A stretch of 64,000 nt of DNA from Mactromeris polynyma (Eukaryota; Mollusca; Bivalvia; Venerida; Mactridae), in the NCBI GenBank assembly GCA_032209605.1, contig JASFXZ010000032.1, positions 8,247,722 through 8,311,721 on the forward strand. The letters are read 5' to 3'. The translations under genes were made by a program, and so were the position numbers. The notes beneath the pieces are model-generated. The model was not told the DNA's origin, did not search any database, and saw nothing but the letters and a program-made list of their open reading frames with translations. Of this stretch, positions 52,486 to 64,000 are shown one piece after another; within the stretch, counting starts at the first letter, position 1; each line of letters begins with the position of its first letter.

Positions 52486-53924
52486 ATAAAACTGCAATCA
52501 TGTGTCCCCAACCTCAAATTCGTGCGGAGAAGTTGTCAGTTGCTTGCGGAAGGGCAAGGTAGTACTGATTGATAATTAATTCCAGGAAAACTGGTTAAGT
52601 CAACTGACCATCATGTATAACAAAAACATGTTGAAAAATTGGCATTAAACACAATACAACAAAACAAGGACATATTTTCTGGAACACACTATATACGGTC
52701 CCTGATCTTGTATATAATATCTTTTGAAAACTATAATAATCGCTGCAAATAAATTGTCATTAAATAATTACTTCTCCCAACATAGTCTTGTTTCTGAGGC
52801 AAATAAAACTAAACAGCTCTCAACTAACTTCTTTCATATTGGTAGCTCTAGGCATTCTGTGATTTCCTCTGAAGTATCGACTACCTTTCCCTATACTGGC
52901 CACCATCAACAAGTTGAAGGTTATGCGACATGAGATATATATAGAAATTAGATATACATAATACCAAGCACAGTGCAGACACTTGTCGGATTCTGTTCGT
53001 AGCATCGAGTGAAATACAATCAGCTACATTATACTGGTAAGGGAGGTAACCAATACAGGGAGTTTGTTGTAAAACGGGAAGGACCGTTGAACTGGGGTTT
53101 ATACTTTCACGACTGAAGAGTAGCAAATAATTTTGGTTGGTATATTTCATATTTATCTAGACTTAATGACGTCAAATGTATATCCTATTGTATTAAAATG
53201 GATGTATTGCTTTTATGAAAGTAAAACCAATTGAAGTAAATATGCTGTCATTTCGTTCTTCGTCTGCAATCATAATTTTAATATGTTTTCGCGATGCATG
53301 CAAACACGTCGTCCACACATTGTTTTTGATGTTTTGAGGATAGCCGTTCATCATTGATGTATGAAACTAAGTCTGTACCAAATGAACATATGGAAGTTAC
53401 CTATGTGTAGTATAGTGGTGTTACACGGTTGCTCAATTAGCTCAGTCGGTTTAGGGGGTTGTGGGTTCTTGTCCAAATAATTTGAGTAAATAACTTAATA
53501 AGAGTTAAGACGTTTTGGTTAACATTTAAAATCTCTGACTTGTTTGCTGTTCAACATGCCTAACTAATTTAAGTTTGGTCAGCAATTCACATGTTTTAAA
53601 CATTTATGGATGCTACCATCTTCCAAACAGTAATATGCATATTTGCAAAGGGGATTGGCACATTAAAAAATCCACTACCATTATATACTATATCCCCCTT
53701 TGCGTTTTTGCATAAGGCAAAGAAGTGAGGCAACTAGGTCACAACAGATCATACAATGAGTCATACTGATATTAATCCTGAACCATTTCTCACCTTTTAT
53801 TTCTGTGCTCATATTTACAACTATTAAGATTTAAATATAGACATCAAGCCCAAGCACAAGATTTTGTAGCCAGGACTGAGATCTTTGTAATGATATTTTT
53901 CTTTCTACTGGTAGTACATTGGCC

Positions 53925-56900
53925 ATGGGATCAACAGCTGTAGAACATATGTTTCAAAGACTGAACCTAACAGAGAAGTCAGCTGTCTCATTGGACAATG
54001 TGGAGGAAGATTATGTATTAGATATTTCCTCACAAAGGTAAACAAATTAATGAAACTATACAAACCATTTAAAAATATTTAATTCATATCAATTTAAAAG
54101 TGTTGTTGTCAAATAAAAAAACAGTAACATCAATGCGTTCTTACTCCAAAAACTCATTTTAAACTCGTATTTTGTGTATTTTTTATTGATAATTAATATT
54201 CAGTGATTTTCCAGTACTAAACCTCTTCTTAAGAATCAATTATTCTAGAGCTCCCCTGAAGCCTTCATGAATTTTCAATATCAAATGCCTATTGGCTTTT
54301 AGCATATTTTATGGTATTGTGATACCCATTCAGTTTGTGTTGTAACTTGTATGTACATTTCAGTGGTGATGGTGGCCATATGGCAGCAACCAGCAGTAAC
54401 CACACAGCTAGACTCTTCTCTAAGAATAACTTAGCTGGTGTTGGGGTTGTAAAAGGTATAATTATATCTCTATGTACTAAAAATAATGTTGTAAAATGCC
54501 AGTAAATTTTATGATACCCTGTCTCTATCCTGTTTCTATATCACCCAACCAGTTTGTTCTCGAGTTATGCTTGTGTCTTTAGTAGAAAGCTTTATGCCCT
54601 TACTGTTCCAAAGTATCACTTAAGATAAGATCATTTTTATTTTGAGTCGGCAAACTCATAAGCTCAGATGAAAACTTTTACCACCAACTATAAATAGCGT
54701 AGCATGATAACAAGTGTATAAAGGCAGTATACGATATATGTCTAAAATAATGCAATGTATTTCAACATAACATAACTTTTGTTCTTAATTCACAGGACAT
54801 ACAGATGTACTGAGTGGTATTTGCTGGGGGAAATCAGATATCAATTTACTCTATACATCATCCAAAGATAAATCAATAAGGTAGGAATACAGTTACACTG
54901 TACTGATTACTTTAGAAAAGCTAGCATTGTTTTGCATTTACAATGCTGTAAATATTTTCTCTAAAGGAAGTGTCTACTACAAGAGATGACAGCAACACTT
55001 ATCTACATTCTGTTTTTGTAAGCAGATTAACTAGTTTCGCTGTCACCCTTCCACTTATAGAAACACATCTAGCATTATATATTTATTATATATTTATCAT
55101 TCTTGCATCTTGTAATGTTTGGCCATTTTTTGGGGCCATTTATGGGTACCATTCCATTATTAAAATAGTGTGTCCCCAATTTCAGTTGTTTTTTATTTAC
55201 AGATGCTGGGATACTCGTATGAAATTAACAAAGGAAGTTCAGAAATTTCAAGGTGATCTTTACTTACTGGCTACAAAATTAATTATACCATGGTTTATTG
55301 TCTAAGAGGGGATATGTTGTGTGGTTATCCTTTATGCATCAGTCCTGTAATGTTGTAAAACGTACATGATTTCTCTCTCCTTACAACTGAGGTGATCTTT
55401 ACAGCAATTGCCTATGTGTCTAAATTTACCAGTGTCTAAAATAGTAAAATATTATAATATTGCCTAAGCATAATTATCCGTTTCCAAGCTGTGTTCAGTA
55501 ACTTTCAGTGGTACAAACATATAAATGACAATATCATGAAATATGTATGAAAGACAGATACAATGTAGTGACATTTACACTTCATAATTTCTGTCATAAG
55601 GAAGTCACCATTTGAAGATTTCCTTTTTACAAATTCATGAATTCAAAGTTCCTATGTCACAAACTTACAATTACAACTTTTAAGAATTCATGATTTTGAA
55701 TTCATGAATTCATGATTTCAACTTCGTGAATTCTTAATATTGATATCAGGAAGTTAGAGTATTTATAGATATGTGATATTTTATTGGTCAATGTTTCTGG
55801 TTTCCTGACTGAAAATATCAACTATGCTGTCGGAGAGAACTTTGACATAAAGTAAAAGACTGTATTCTAAGTTCTATGATCTATTGCAGGTTCTGCGGAG
55901 TGTGACAACATGTTTACATGTGTAGACATCAACGCCTCCGATCAGCTACTCTCTGCTGGACAGGAAGTAGATAAAGAGGAAAATACTTTTATTCTCTTCT
56001 GGTTAGTTAAACATTATGTATTTGTTTTATTTTACTCAGCAAATGTAAAACAAGTCATTTCCCGGTTGACAGAACTAGCCTCTAGAGTTTCATCAATATT
56101 ATTCAAAGTTAGTCTACTTAACAGTTGCTTTTTTATCATCAAAATTCCAGTATATGATGCAAATTGTCTCACTGAAGCAAATAAGTAATTTTATCAAACC
56201 ATTAATTGAATCGGATGAGTTATGTGTTTATTATATCATTTTAATAACATACATAATTTTATGATGTTTCATTTATGAAGTTACATGGATAATTGTGAGT
56301 CTTCATTGGAAGAATGGGAAAATGTAATACTTTTTTTTTAACTGAAGTTCTCTGTGTTTGGGTTTTACATCCTGCCCACCATTTTCGATCATATTGAGAC
56401 ATTGTCTTCTTGTATCAGATATAGTGTGCCTACACAGTGATACCAAATAAATTACCTTTGTTGATCAAAATCTTGATTTCAAAACCAATAATATTCTGTT
56501 TGTGGCCCCTTATTTCTGACTGTCGTTCCTACCTCTGTGATATTTTCCTTAAATAGCCCCTACCAGTATTACAAAGTCAACAACTTTATACTTTCAGGGA
56601 CAGAAGGCAGTGTGAAGTAATGGGGGCGTACTCGGAATCACATCAAGATGACATCACACAGGTAGGTACTCCCCTGTTTTCTTAATCATTCTACTCGGAT
56701 CATGCCCCAAATTGCAGATAAGTACATGTAACGCACTTTCTTTAAGATTAGAAGGCGCCATGATCTTGGGGTAGATCCAAAGGTCGTGAGTTCAAGCCCT
56801 GCAGTGAATTTTGGTAAATTTTGCTTTAAATGGCTTAAAACTACAATCGAGCCTCGTTTAATCGACAACCTTTTTTCAGAAAACGGGGTGTAATCCGAAA

Positions 56901-57872
56901 TTAATATATGGTTCTGATATGTATACTTAGGCACGTCAAATTGAAATGGGCTGTTCGAAATAGATTTTTGACTCGATGAATTCTATTATACAATGTTCGA
57001 CTGTATTTATTTCTGAAATCTTTTCAATTCTAACTTTCACTTACGTTACCATATTTATTATTTTAGGTGAAATTCCATCCTTCACAAGTTGACAGTCTAG
57101 CTTCAGGATCCACAGATGGTTTGGTGTGTTTGTTTGATGTGTCTCAGACGTGTGAAGATGATGCTTTATCTTATACATTGAACTCCTGTTCTACGGTTGC
57201 TAATATTAGTTGGTGTGGAGATAAACTGGACAGAATTTGCTGTACTACTCATATGGATACAATACATGTATGGGACAGTGTTGAGGTAAGAAGACATGTT
57301 CATATCCAGTAAAATGCCTCACAAAGACCACCTCAATAATAAGACCACCCTTAAAATTAAGAAAAATGTTCTTGTCCATTTTCAATGTTTTGCTCTTTAT
57401 TCAACCTCAATATTAAAACTAGTTTTCAATGGCCCCAAGAGTGGTCTTATTATTGAGGTTTTATTGTATATACCTGTTTGATGTAGTGAAACCTAATATC
57501 ACTCCTTGATCCTTATCAAAGCAAAAATCTATCTGTCAAAATCCCTACTCACATTTTGATGTATAAAATAGAAACTATCAAACTATCCGACGTCTTTTGG
57601 TAAAATGAAATACAATATGGATAGTTTGAAACTACCATATAGCTGTCTGAGGAGAGAGAAACTTATGTAATGCTGCTTCAATTTTGTTACGGTGCAACTT
57701 TTAGTTAATGTATCGCAGAATATATTTTGTAATGCACTTTTTCCATTAGCAAAGGGAAGTTACTCTGTTAGAAGAAATCAGTAATTTTATCAAATTGTCT
57801 CCCTTATGTTATTATTATTTCTTGCAGGGTGATGTTATTCTAGAGAAAACTGATCTAAAAGATACTCTAAAA
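53925..57872 (+). CDS. wdr89: WD repeat-containing protein 89 (WDR89), 3' end beyond window
   Basis: Beta-propeller WD40 scaffold of poorly known function. Exons: 53925-54037, 54364-54455, 54796-54880, 55203-55252, 55890-56001, 56598-56661, 57067-57285, 57828-57872; phases agree and give 260 residues so far. Recognisable segments are GHTDVLSGICWGKSD, TSSKDKSIRCWDTR, AGQEVDKEENTFILFWDRR, YSESHQDDITQVKFHPSQ, SGSTDGLVCLFDVSQ and TTHMDTIHVWDSVE. They line up in order with the middle of WDR89, including the ETHSDDVTQVRFHPS region of the vertebrate protein. The last C-terminal blades (about 120 residues) were not found up to base 64000, so the intron after 57872 is over 6.1 kb. That intron holds two large minisatellites. 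Confidence 0.92.
56745..56820 (+). repeat. tRNA-derived SINE head in WDR89 intron
   Basis: ggcgccatgatcttggggta and gtgagttcaagccctgc resemble A and B boxes. No good cloverleaf. Weak evidence. Confidence 0.35.
57310..57480. mobile_element. Tc1/mariner-like MITE, copy 3
   Basis: cacctcaataataagaccac, then on the other arm ttttgctctttattcaacctc and gtggtcttattattgaggtt. The inner part is inverted relative to copy 2. It lies in the WDR89 intron just after exon 7. Confidence 0.7.
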
Positions 57873-58459
57873 GTAAGTTTATGAATACCTCAAGATGTGA
57901 AAGCCAAACTAGTACATCTGCATTTGAATAAAAAGCAGATAAACTTGTCTCGCTTTCACCTTGCGACATGTTGCATTGTTGGATTGTTTTTCAAATGAAT
58001 CATTGCTTGGCTTTCACTATCTCCATTTAACAGACGAAGCAAAAAGTTTGGACCCTGTCAAATTGCTTCTGATGAGTCCATAAGTTTTTGCTGAGTGTGT
58101 TTTGTATCTTCTGTATAAACAGTGCTACCTCTCCAGAGACTCTCCCTTTTAGGAGATGAACATTTCGGCTGTTGTTGAGAGGTTTATGTGTAAGAGTGGT
58201 TTACTTGGTAGTGATTTTTATGCTATGGAAAATTGATAAGGTTGTTGCTTAAGAGAGGGCTACACTGGAGATGTGGCACTGGTTGTGGGTATTTATTAAT
58301 TACATTTGTGGGAGGTGTTTGTGTTACAAATAAAAATGATTTGGTGTTGCGACTGTTACGTTCATACTTCAATGATTGCTTGGAGCAGATATTCCATAAT
58401 TGCTTTACTATTTTATTCATGTTGCTGGATTCCAAAACTTGTGCCTCTCTTCATTATCA

Positions 58460-58795
58460 TGGCTCAGTTCTGGGTCTGGGATTAGGGCTCTCAGTTCTGG
58501 GTCTGGGATTAGGGCTCTCAGTTCTGGGTCTGGGATTAGGGCTCTCAGTTCTGGGTCTGGGATTAGGGCTCTCAGTTCTGGGTCTGGGATTAGGGCTCTC
58601 AGTTCTGGGTCTGGGATTAGGGCTCTCAGTTCTGGGTCTGGGATTAGGGCTCTCAGTTCTGGGTCTGGGATTAGGGCTCTCAGTTCTTGGTCTGGGATTA
58701 GGGCTCTCAGTTCTGGGTCTGGGATTAGGGCTCTCAGTTCTGGGTCTGGGATTCGGACTCACTGTTCCTGGTCTGGGATTATTACTCACTGCTTT
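58460..58795. repeat. 27-bp minisatellite, ~11 copies
   Basis: Eleven almost identical units of ctcagttctgggtctgggat + tagggct, with a few diverged units at the right end. Since 27 is a multiple of three, it makes long open frames in three registers (LGLGLGLSV, SSGSGIRAL, and PNPRPRTES on the minus strand). I treat these as artefacts of the period. It lies in the long WDR89 intron. Confidence 0.95.
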
Positions 58796-59424
58796 GCATT
58801 CAGCACTCAAAATCTTGTTGAGGCTGAATGCGGAGATTTGAGTGCAAACTGCAAACTGATTGCTGAGTATTCCATGTGATCAATTGCTGCTGTTGCTCCT
58901 AGTTCTGTCAACTCCACACTGATAATAAAACTTCCATTTCTCTAGTGTATGCATATGCAATATCGCAGGCTTGTTGAAGTGTCTTCAGAGAATGCCTGAC
59001 AACTTAAGTTACATTTCTTATATTGAGAATTTTGTCGGATACAAAGAGAAATGTTTTCTGATAAAAAAGGAAATTTTGTTGGATACAAAGAGAAACTTTG
59101 TCGAATATTGACTGGTTTTAAATGCATGGTAATTTGTTAACTTCCTAGACATTTGGTCAGTGACATTGCAAAAATCAACAGGACCTGTTTGAAATTCTTT
59201 TGACATATCAAACATTTGCTAGGCATGTGATTGTTTAATTATTGTATGTAAGTGGGTACTGGATGCTACCATGAAATTGCGTATAATCAGGACAGATTGA
59301 TAATCAATGATATGCGGTAATACAGGACTGTTTCCAACTGTTACTAAAGCTGGTATTTTGTCATATGCACAATGGCAAAATTATATCTTTCCCTATTTGA
59401 ATCCAGAATTTTCCCAGAAGTCAA

Positions 59425-59700
59425 GGGGGCATAAGGTGTTACACCTGTTTCTGCGTTGTTTCCTTTGAAAAATGGGTTTACACCTGTCTGTGTGAAAAAT
59501 GGGTTTCTGATCAACAACTCTTTAAAAGGATGGATGGATTCAATTCATATTGAATACATAGGCGTAGGATAATGAAATTCAGGTCAAGTTTGATTTAGTT
59601 TACAATGCACTAAATTTAGTGGAGTTATGGCCCTTTTTTACTTGTTTCTGATCAATAACACTTGAAAAATTAATAGCAAGGGCATCCATGTTTTCCGTGT
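59425..59700 (-). repeat. GGGGCA-type dispersed element, copy 3 (inverted)
   Basis: Reverse complement of the elements at 19280 and 26258: gggggcataaggtgttacac, aaggatggatggattcaatt, cataggcgtagga, gttatggccct and agggcatccatg-ttc. Located in the WDR89 intron. Confidence 0.75.
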
Positions 59701-59744
59701 TCATGTCTTTTTTAATTTGTGAAATAAGTTATGGCATGCTTGAT

Positions 59745-60957
59745 GATTGTTTCATCAGTAGCTAACCTATACCAGTGACTGTGATTGTTTCATCAGTAGC
59801 TAACCTATACCTGTGACTGAATGTTTCATCAGTAGCTAACCTATACCAGTGACTGTGATTGTTTCATCAGTAGCTAACCTATACCAGTGACTGTGAGTGT
59901 TTCATCAGTAGCTAACCTATACCTGTGACTGTGATTGTTTCATCACTAGCTTACCTATACCAGTGACTGTGATTGTTTCATCACTAGCTAACCTATACCA
60001 GTGACTGTGATTGTTTCATCACTAGCTAACCTATACCAGTGACTGTGATTGTTTCATCACTAGCTAACCTATACCAGTGACTGTGATTGTTTCATCACTA
60101 GCTAACCTATACCAGTGACTGTGATTGTTTCATCAGTAGCTAACCTATACCAGTGACTGTGATTGTTTCATCACTAGCTAACCTATACCAGTGACTGTGA
60201 TTGTTTCATCAGTAGCTAACCTATTCCAGTGACTGTGAGTGTTTCATCAGTAGCTAACCTATACCAGTGATTGTGATTGTTTCATCAGTAGCTAACCTAT
60301 ACCTGTGACTGTGATTGTTTCATCAGTAGCTAACCTATACCAGTGACTGTGATTGTTTCATCAGTAGCTAACCTATACCAGTGACTGTGAGTGTTTCATC
60401 AGTAGCTAACCTATACCTGTGACTGTGAGTGTTTCATCAGTAGCTAACCTATACCAGTGACTGTGATTGTTTCATCAGTAGCTAACCTATTCCAGTGACT
60501 GTGAGTGTTTCATCAGTAGCTAACCTATACCAGTGACTGTGATTGTTTCATCAGTAGCTAACCTATACCAGTGACTGTGATTGTTTCATCAGTAGCTAAC
60601 CTATACCAGTGACTGTGATTGTTTCATCAGTAGCTAACCTATTCCAGTGACTGTGATTGTTTCATCAGTAGCTTACCTATTCCAGTGACTGTGATTGTTT
60701 CATCAGTAGCTAACCTATACCAGTGACTGTGATTGTTTCATCAGTAGCTAACCTATACCAGTGACTGTGATTGTTTCATCAGTAGCTTACCTATACCTGT
60801 GACTGTGATTGTTTCATCAGTAGCTAACCTATACCAGTGACTGTGATTGTTTCATCAGTAGCTAACCTATTCCAGTGACTGTGATTGTTTCATCAGTAGC
60901 TAACCTATTCCAGTGACTGTGATTGTTTCATCACTAGCTAACCTATACCAGTGACTG
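59745..60957. repeat. 38-bp minisatellite, ~32 copies
   Basis: Unit: gtttcatcagtagctaacct + ataccagtgactgtgatt. Variants at four sites (cagtag/cactag, taacc/ttacc, ataccag/attccag/atacctg, gatt/gagt) occur in blocks, for example consecutive cactag units at 59942-60115. This shows local duplication of unit groups. In the WDR89 intron. Confidence 0.97.
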
Positions 60958-60984
60958 TGCTTCACATAAAGATTATGAAATTTG

Positions 60985-61060
60985 CGGGTTCCTCCTCGCT
61001 AAGGCTTGATTCGAACCTTTGTATTAGGACTCGGGCTCTCTACCCCTCACCTCAATGATG
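60985..61060 (-). repeat. tRNA-derived repeat remnant
   Basis: On the minus strand a B box (ggttcgaatcaagcc) follows gtagagagcccgagtcc. It directly abuts the 38-bp array. It is too diverged for a tRNA gene. Confidence 0.35.
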
Positions 61061-62974
61061 TAATTCACTTATACATGTAGTCTGTGTCTAGCTCATCTGA
61101 AAGTAACATGTTTGAGTGAGCTTCATCCTGCATTGTTATTACATAGGTTAGAAGATTAAATATGAAAGTTAAAATTGTTTGTCATACAGGATATTTGTAT
61201 GTTTCGGTGTAAAATCAAGTTATTTCACCGAGAGAGCAGCGGGCGCAATATTATCACTTGATATACAAATGTACTGTGAATTACCAGATAACAATTCACC
61301 GTTATTCTGCAGTAAACCACCGGAAAACATGAAATAAATCCTGATATTAACGCATGTTTACTTGTACAATTTATCTTATTGTGCGTTTGTGTGCGTATGT
61401 TCTGGTTGTTACTCTTGTTAATAGAAGGCCATATTGTAAATGAGGTTTACAAATTTGTTGGTTAACTTTAATATGATACCTTCTGAAAATAAAGAATCTA
61501 CTATGATTATTATAAACATCTTGTATAAGAATCATTTCAATGTATAACTGATTAACAACAATATTTTTTTTTATCATATTGCTAACAGACAAAACTTGGA
61601 AAAAACTTGATATATGAAATATCTTTCGTTAATTTTATGATCATACAAACATTTTTTTCCAATCAACAAAGAGAAATACATTAATAGTGTATTCTTTGAT
61701 GATGCATATTTATTGATAATTTAACTATATAAAGTATATTTTTCATATTTGTTTAGGTATCTAAGTAAGCAGAAATGAGCATTATATATCTTTAAAGATC
61801 GCGCTATAATCTTCATTGAAAAGTCAAGTACATTGTATGTACTCATAACTTCACTTGATGTATCTCTTTTTATTTGGAATAATTTGATATCCTTGAATAA
61901 ATTACGCTGTTTTTTACATGCTGAATAGATTTGCTGTTGTAATGTCTGCAAATTAGACTGAAATTTGAAATACATTAAAATTACAAATATCTATGCAGGA
62001 GGTAAAGATATCTTTTTTTTCTCAGCATTTTCACCAGTCTCGCCACATTCCCTCCGTCGTCTCTGTACTGTATTGATTGCTGTCGATTATTTTGTCGCCA
62101 AAAATAAATTTATTTAAATAACAAATTCTATTTTAGGATCCTGCTTTGAAAGAGATTGAATTCCGATGTTTATAAAGTCAACAATGAAGCGTCCGTGTTA
62201 TTGTTCGCAATGTTTGTATCGAGCTGCATTGTTGACTGTCAAATTGTAGTTTTATACTCTGCGTAGAAATGTATTAAACTTGTAGGGGACTTTTTACTTC
62301 ATAATTTATGCGTTATGTCAGTCTGTGGGGGGGGGGGTAAGATTTAAATGTGTATACACCAGTAGTTCATATGACTCATTAAATGTCTATTAAAGATGCA
62401 AATGTGGATTTTATTTGACAAATTTTGAATATTTGTTTCCTGTATAGAGTTGCTGGTTGGTTGAGTTTGTGTCGGGAGATTTATACGTTTTTAGCAATAT
62501 TTCAAAATCACATTCACTGCGAAATATACATACATAAAAACATCACATAAAGACCTCCTTGAAATTAAGACCAGTCCATTAATAAGGCCATACTTTGATG
62601 GATCAGTGTTTTAGTTTTTCTTCGATATTTTAACTGTTGCACACTCTGGGTTCTTATCGCATGTATACTGGAGTGGTATTTGATAACAAACAAAATAATG
62701 ATTCTTTTTAACCTGTTTACATTTATTCTAAATTTAAACGTTTTCATTGAATCAAAACAATTGAAATTTGGTCTGAATAATTGTTGTTACTCACTCTACA
62801 CTTTTGCAGAGTTTTATAAAATCTATACTGTTATAACAACGTAGGAGCAAAATGATCATTTAAGACTTTAAAGTCTAAGTCGGAGATTCTGTCTTAAATT
62901 GTTTTAGAATAAGATATCTAAACCGTTATATCAAATTACTGCTCTAGTGCTGTTTCAACGTTTATTTTCAGCAG

Positions 62975-63425
62975 TTTTTATAGCCATTATTCGGCTATAT
63001 TCCCAATGACAAGAAGTGTATATTTTGCCCAATTTTAATGTAAAAATTCCCAATAAATTTGAAGAAAAAGTTTTAGTTAAATTTAGCCAAAAATTTGACA
63101 AAGTTAGAGGCTTTTCTCTCACAGGCAGTTTATATATATAGCAATTGTCCATCAATTAATTACTACATCCTTTAATTGTATTCCTAAAATTTTGCTGTAA
63201 TTTTTAGTCTTTCCCAATTTCAAAGATTAACATGCAAAAATTCCCAATTTTAAGTTTAATAATATCTTATTGCATTTGATTTTAATACAAAGGGATTGGG
63301 CACAAGTCATCGCGACATCATTGAAGCCCCGCGACATCATTGAAGCCCTCTCCCAGATCATTCATATTTACCCAATTAGATAGGTAGGGGTCATCTTCCC
63401 AAAATATCCAAAATAAACCCTATAT
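62975..63425 (+). repeat. ~400-bp dispersed element, copy B
   Basis: Opposite-strand counterpart of 31715-32030: tcggctatattcccaatgac, tagaggcttttctctcacag, gcaaaaattcccaatttt, then gtaggggtcatcttccca and aataaaccctatatttgtca. This copy has extra sequence before the last block. No gene was found in 61060-64000. Confidence 0.75.
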
Positions 63426-64000
63426 TTGTCACGTTTGTACGTTAAATGTCTGTTGTCACTGCATCATTGATCCGACTCCTCTCCCATCAATCATTTGAAA
63501 ATATTTTGACAGTTGACAATTTTGCTGGGTTAAAGTTAGAATATGAAAATTAGAAATTAATAATATATTACACTTGTCATCAATTATATCGAGTTTGTTT
63601 AATGGTAATTATTACAATTATGTCAATTCTCTCGTGATCGCAGATAAACTTCCACTTTGGGTACAGACAGGAAATTGCTTTCGAAAGCCTCTTCCATGGA
63701 TAAATAATCAAATAAATTTAACGCTTTGTACTTAAGTGCAGTTTTGTTTGTTGTAAGGGTAAAACTAATTAACAGCAACCCTTTTTTCGATTTTTGATTA
63801 ATTTTTTAAACATTTTGCGGTTGAACAATCTAAAAGAGCAGACTGGTTTTGCATTACGGATGAAAGTCCTGCAACCCTTTAAATAAAGACTCCAACCATT
63901 TCAAAATTGATATATCCGTGAAATTTAACCATTATACTCATCAAATCTATAATAAACTCAGAGAACTTTACATGTACTTTTTTCTTGAGACGATGAATAC

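Noticed and set aside
58233..58879. 202- and 159-codon frames with Gly/Leu/Ser repeats
   Set aside because: They arise from the 27-bp period of a minisatellite inside the WDR89 intron.
62131..62175. Possible WDR89 exon after ctattttag (DPALKEIEF)
   Set aside because: Only about 12 codons to a stop and no similarity to the missing WDR89 blades.

Overview
This is AT-rich nuclear DNA from an animal. It carries intron-rich genes with GT-AG introns, short exons, many minisatellites and many small dispersed repeats. I take it to be a lophotrochozoan, most likely a mollusc. That rests on protein flavour and repeat style only; no marker here fixes the species.

Layout. Seven multi-exon gene models could be built exon by exon with matching splice phases, except where stated. 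(1) APRT, + strand, 2739-6230, four exons, complete. (2) A minus-strand gene, 8617-14530, encoding a CxxC-CxxC segment, an F-box and a UBE2D-like E2 domain whose catalytic Cys is Gly. A 2.1 kb decayed THAP-type DNA transposon sits in one of its introns. (3) A short unrecognised + strand reading frame at 14657, head to head with gene 2. (4) NSUN2 tRNA m5C methyltransferase, minus strand, 18442-32697, 23 coding exons, 937 aa, with an unexpected U1-type zinc finger and acidic insert. (5) A cathepsin L-type protease, minus strand, 34074-38012, eight coding exons, 332 aa, all catalytic residues present. (6) A small papain-fold protease or deubiquitinase resembling peptidase family C76, minus strand, 44662-49016, five exons including a 22-nt microexon. 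(7) WDR89, + strand from 53925, eight exons seen; its 3' part lies beyond the window. A possible small secreted peptide gene is at 51073-51980.

Between and inside the genes are at least a dozen tandem arrays. The largest is a 2.4 kb array of 28-bp units at 40670-43085 with higher-order structure. There are also several dispersed families present two to four times: hairpin MITEs built on CTCCCTTTA/TAAAGGGAG, a Tc1/mariner-like MITE with CAGTAAA ends, a 190-bp element, a 240-bp GGGGCA-type element, a 400-bp element, and tRNA-derived SINE heads.

The genes do not form one pathway; this is an ordinary metazoan neighbourhood. The two ubiquitin-related genes (F-box/E2 pseudoenzyme and C76-like protease) and the zinc-finger NSUN2 are the most unusual content. 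No rRNA, CRISPR array or intact transposase was found.
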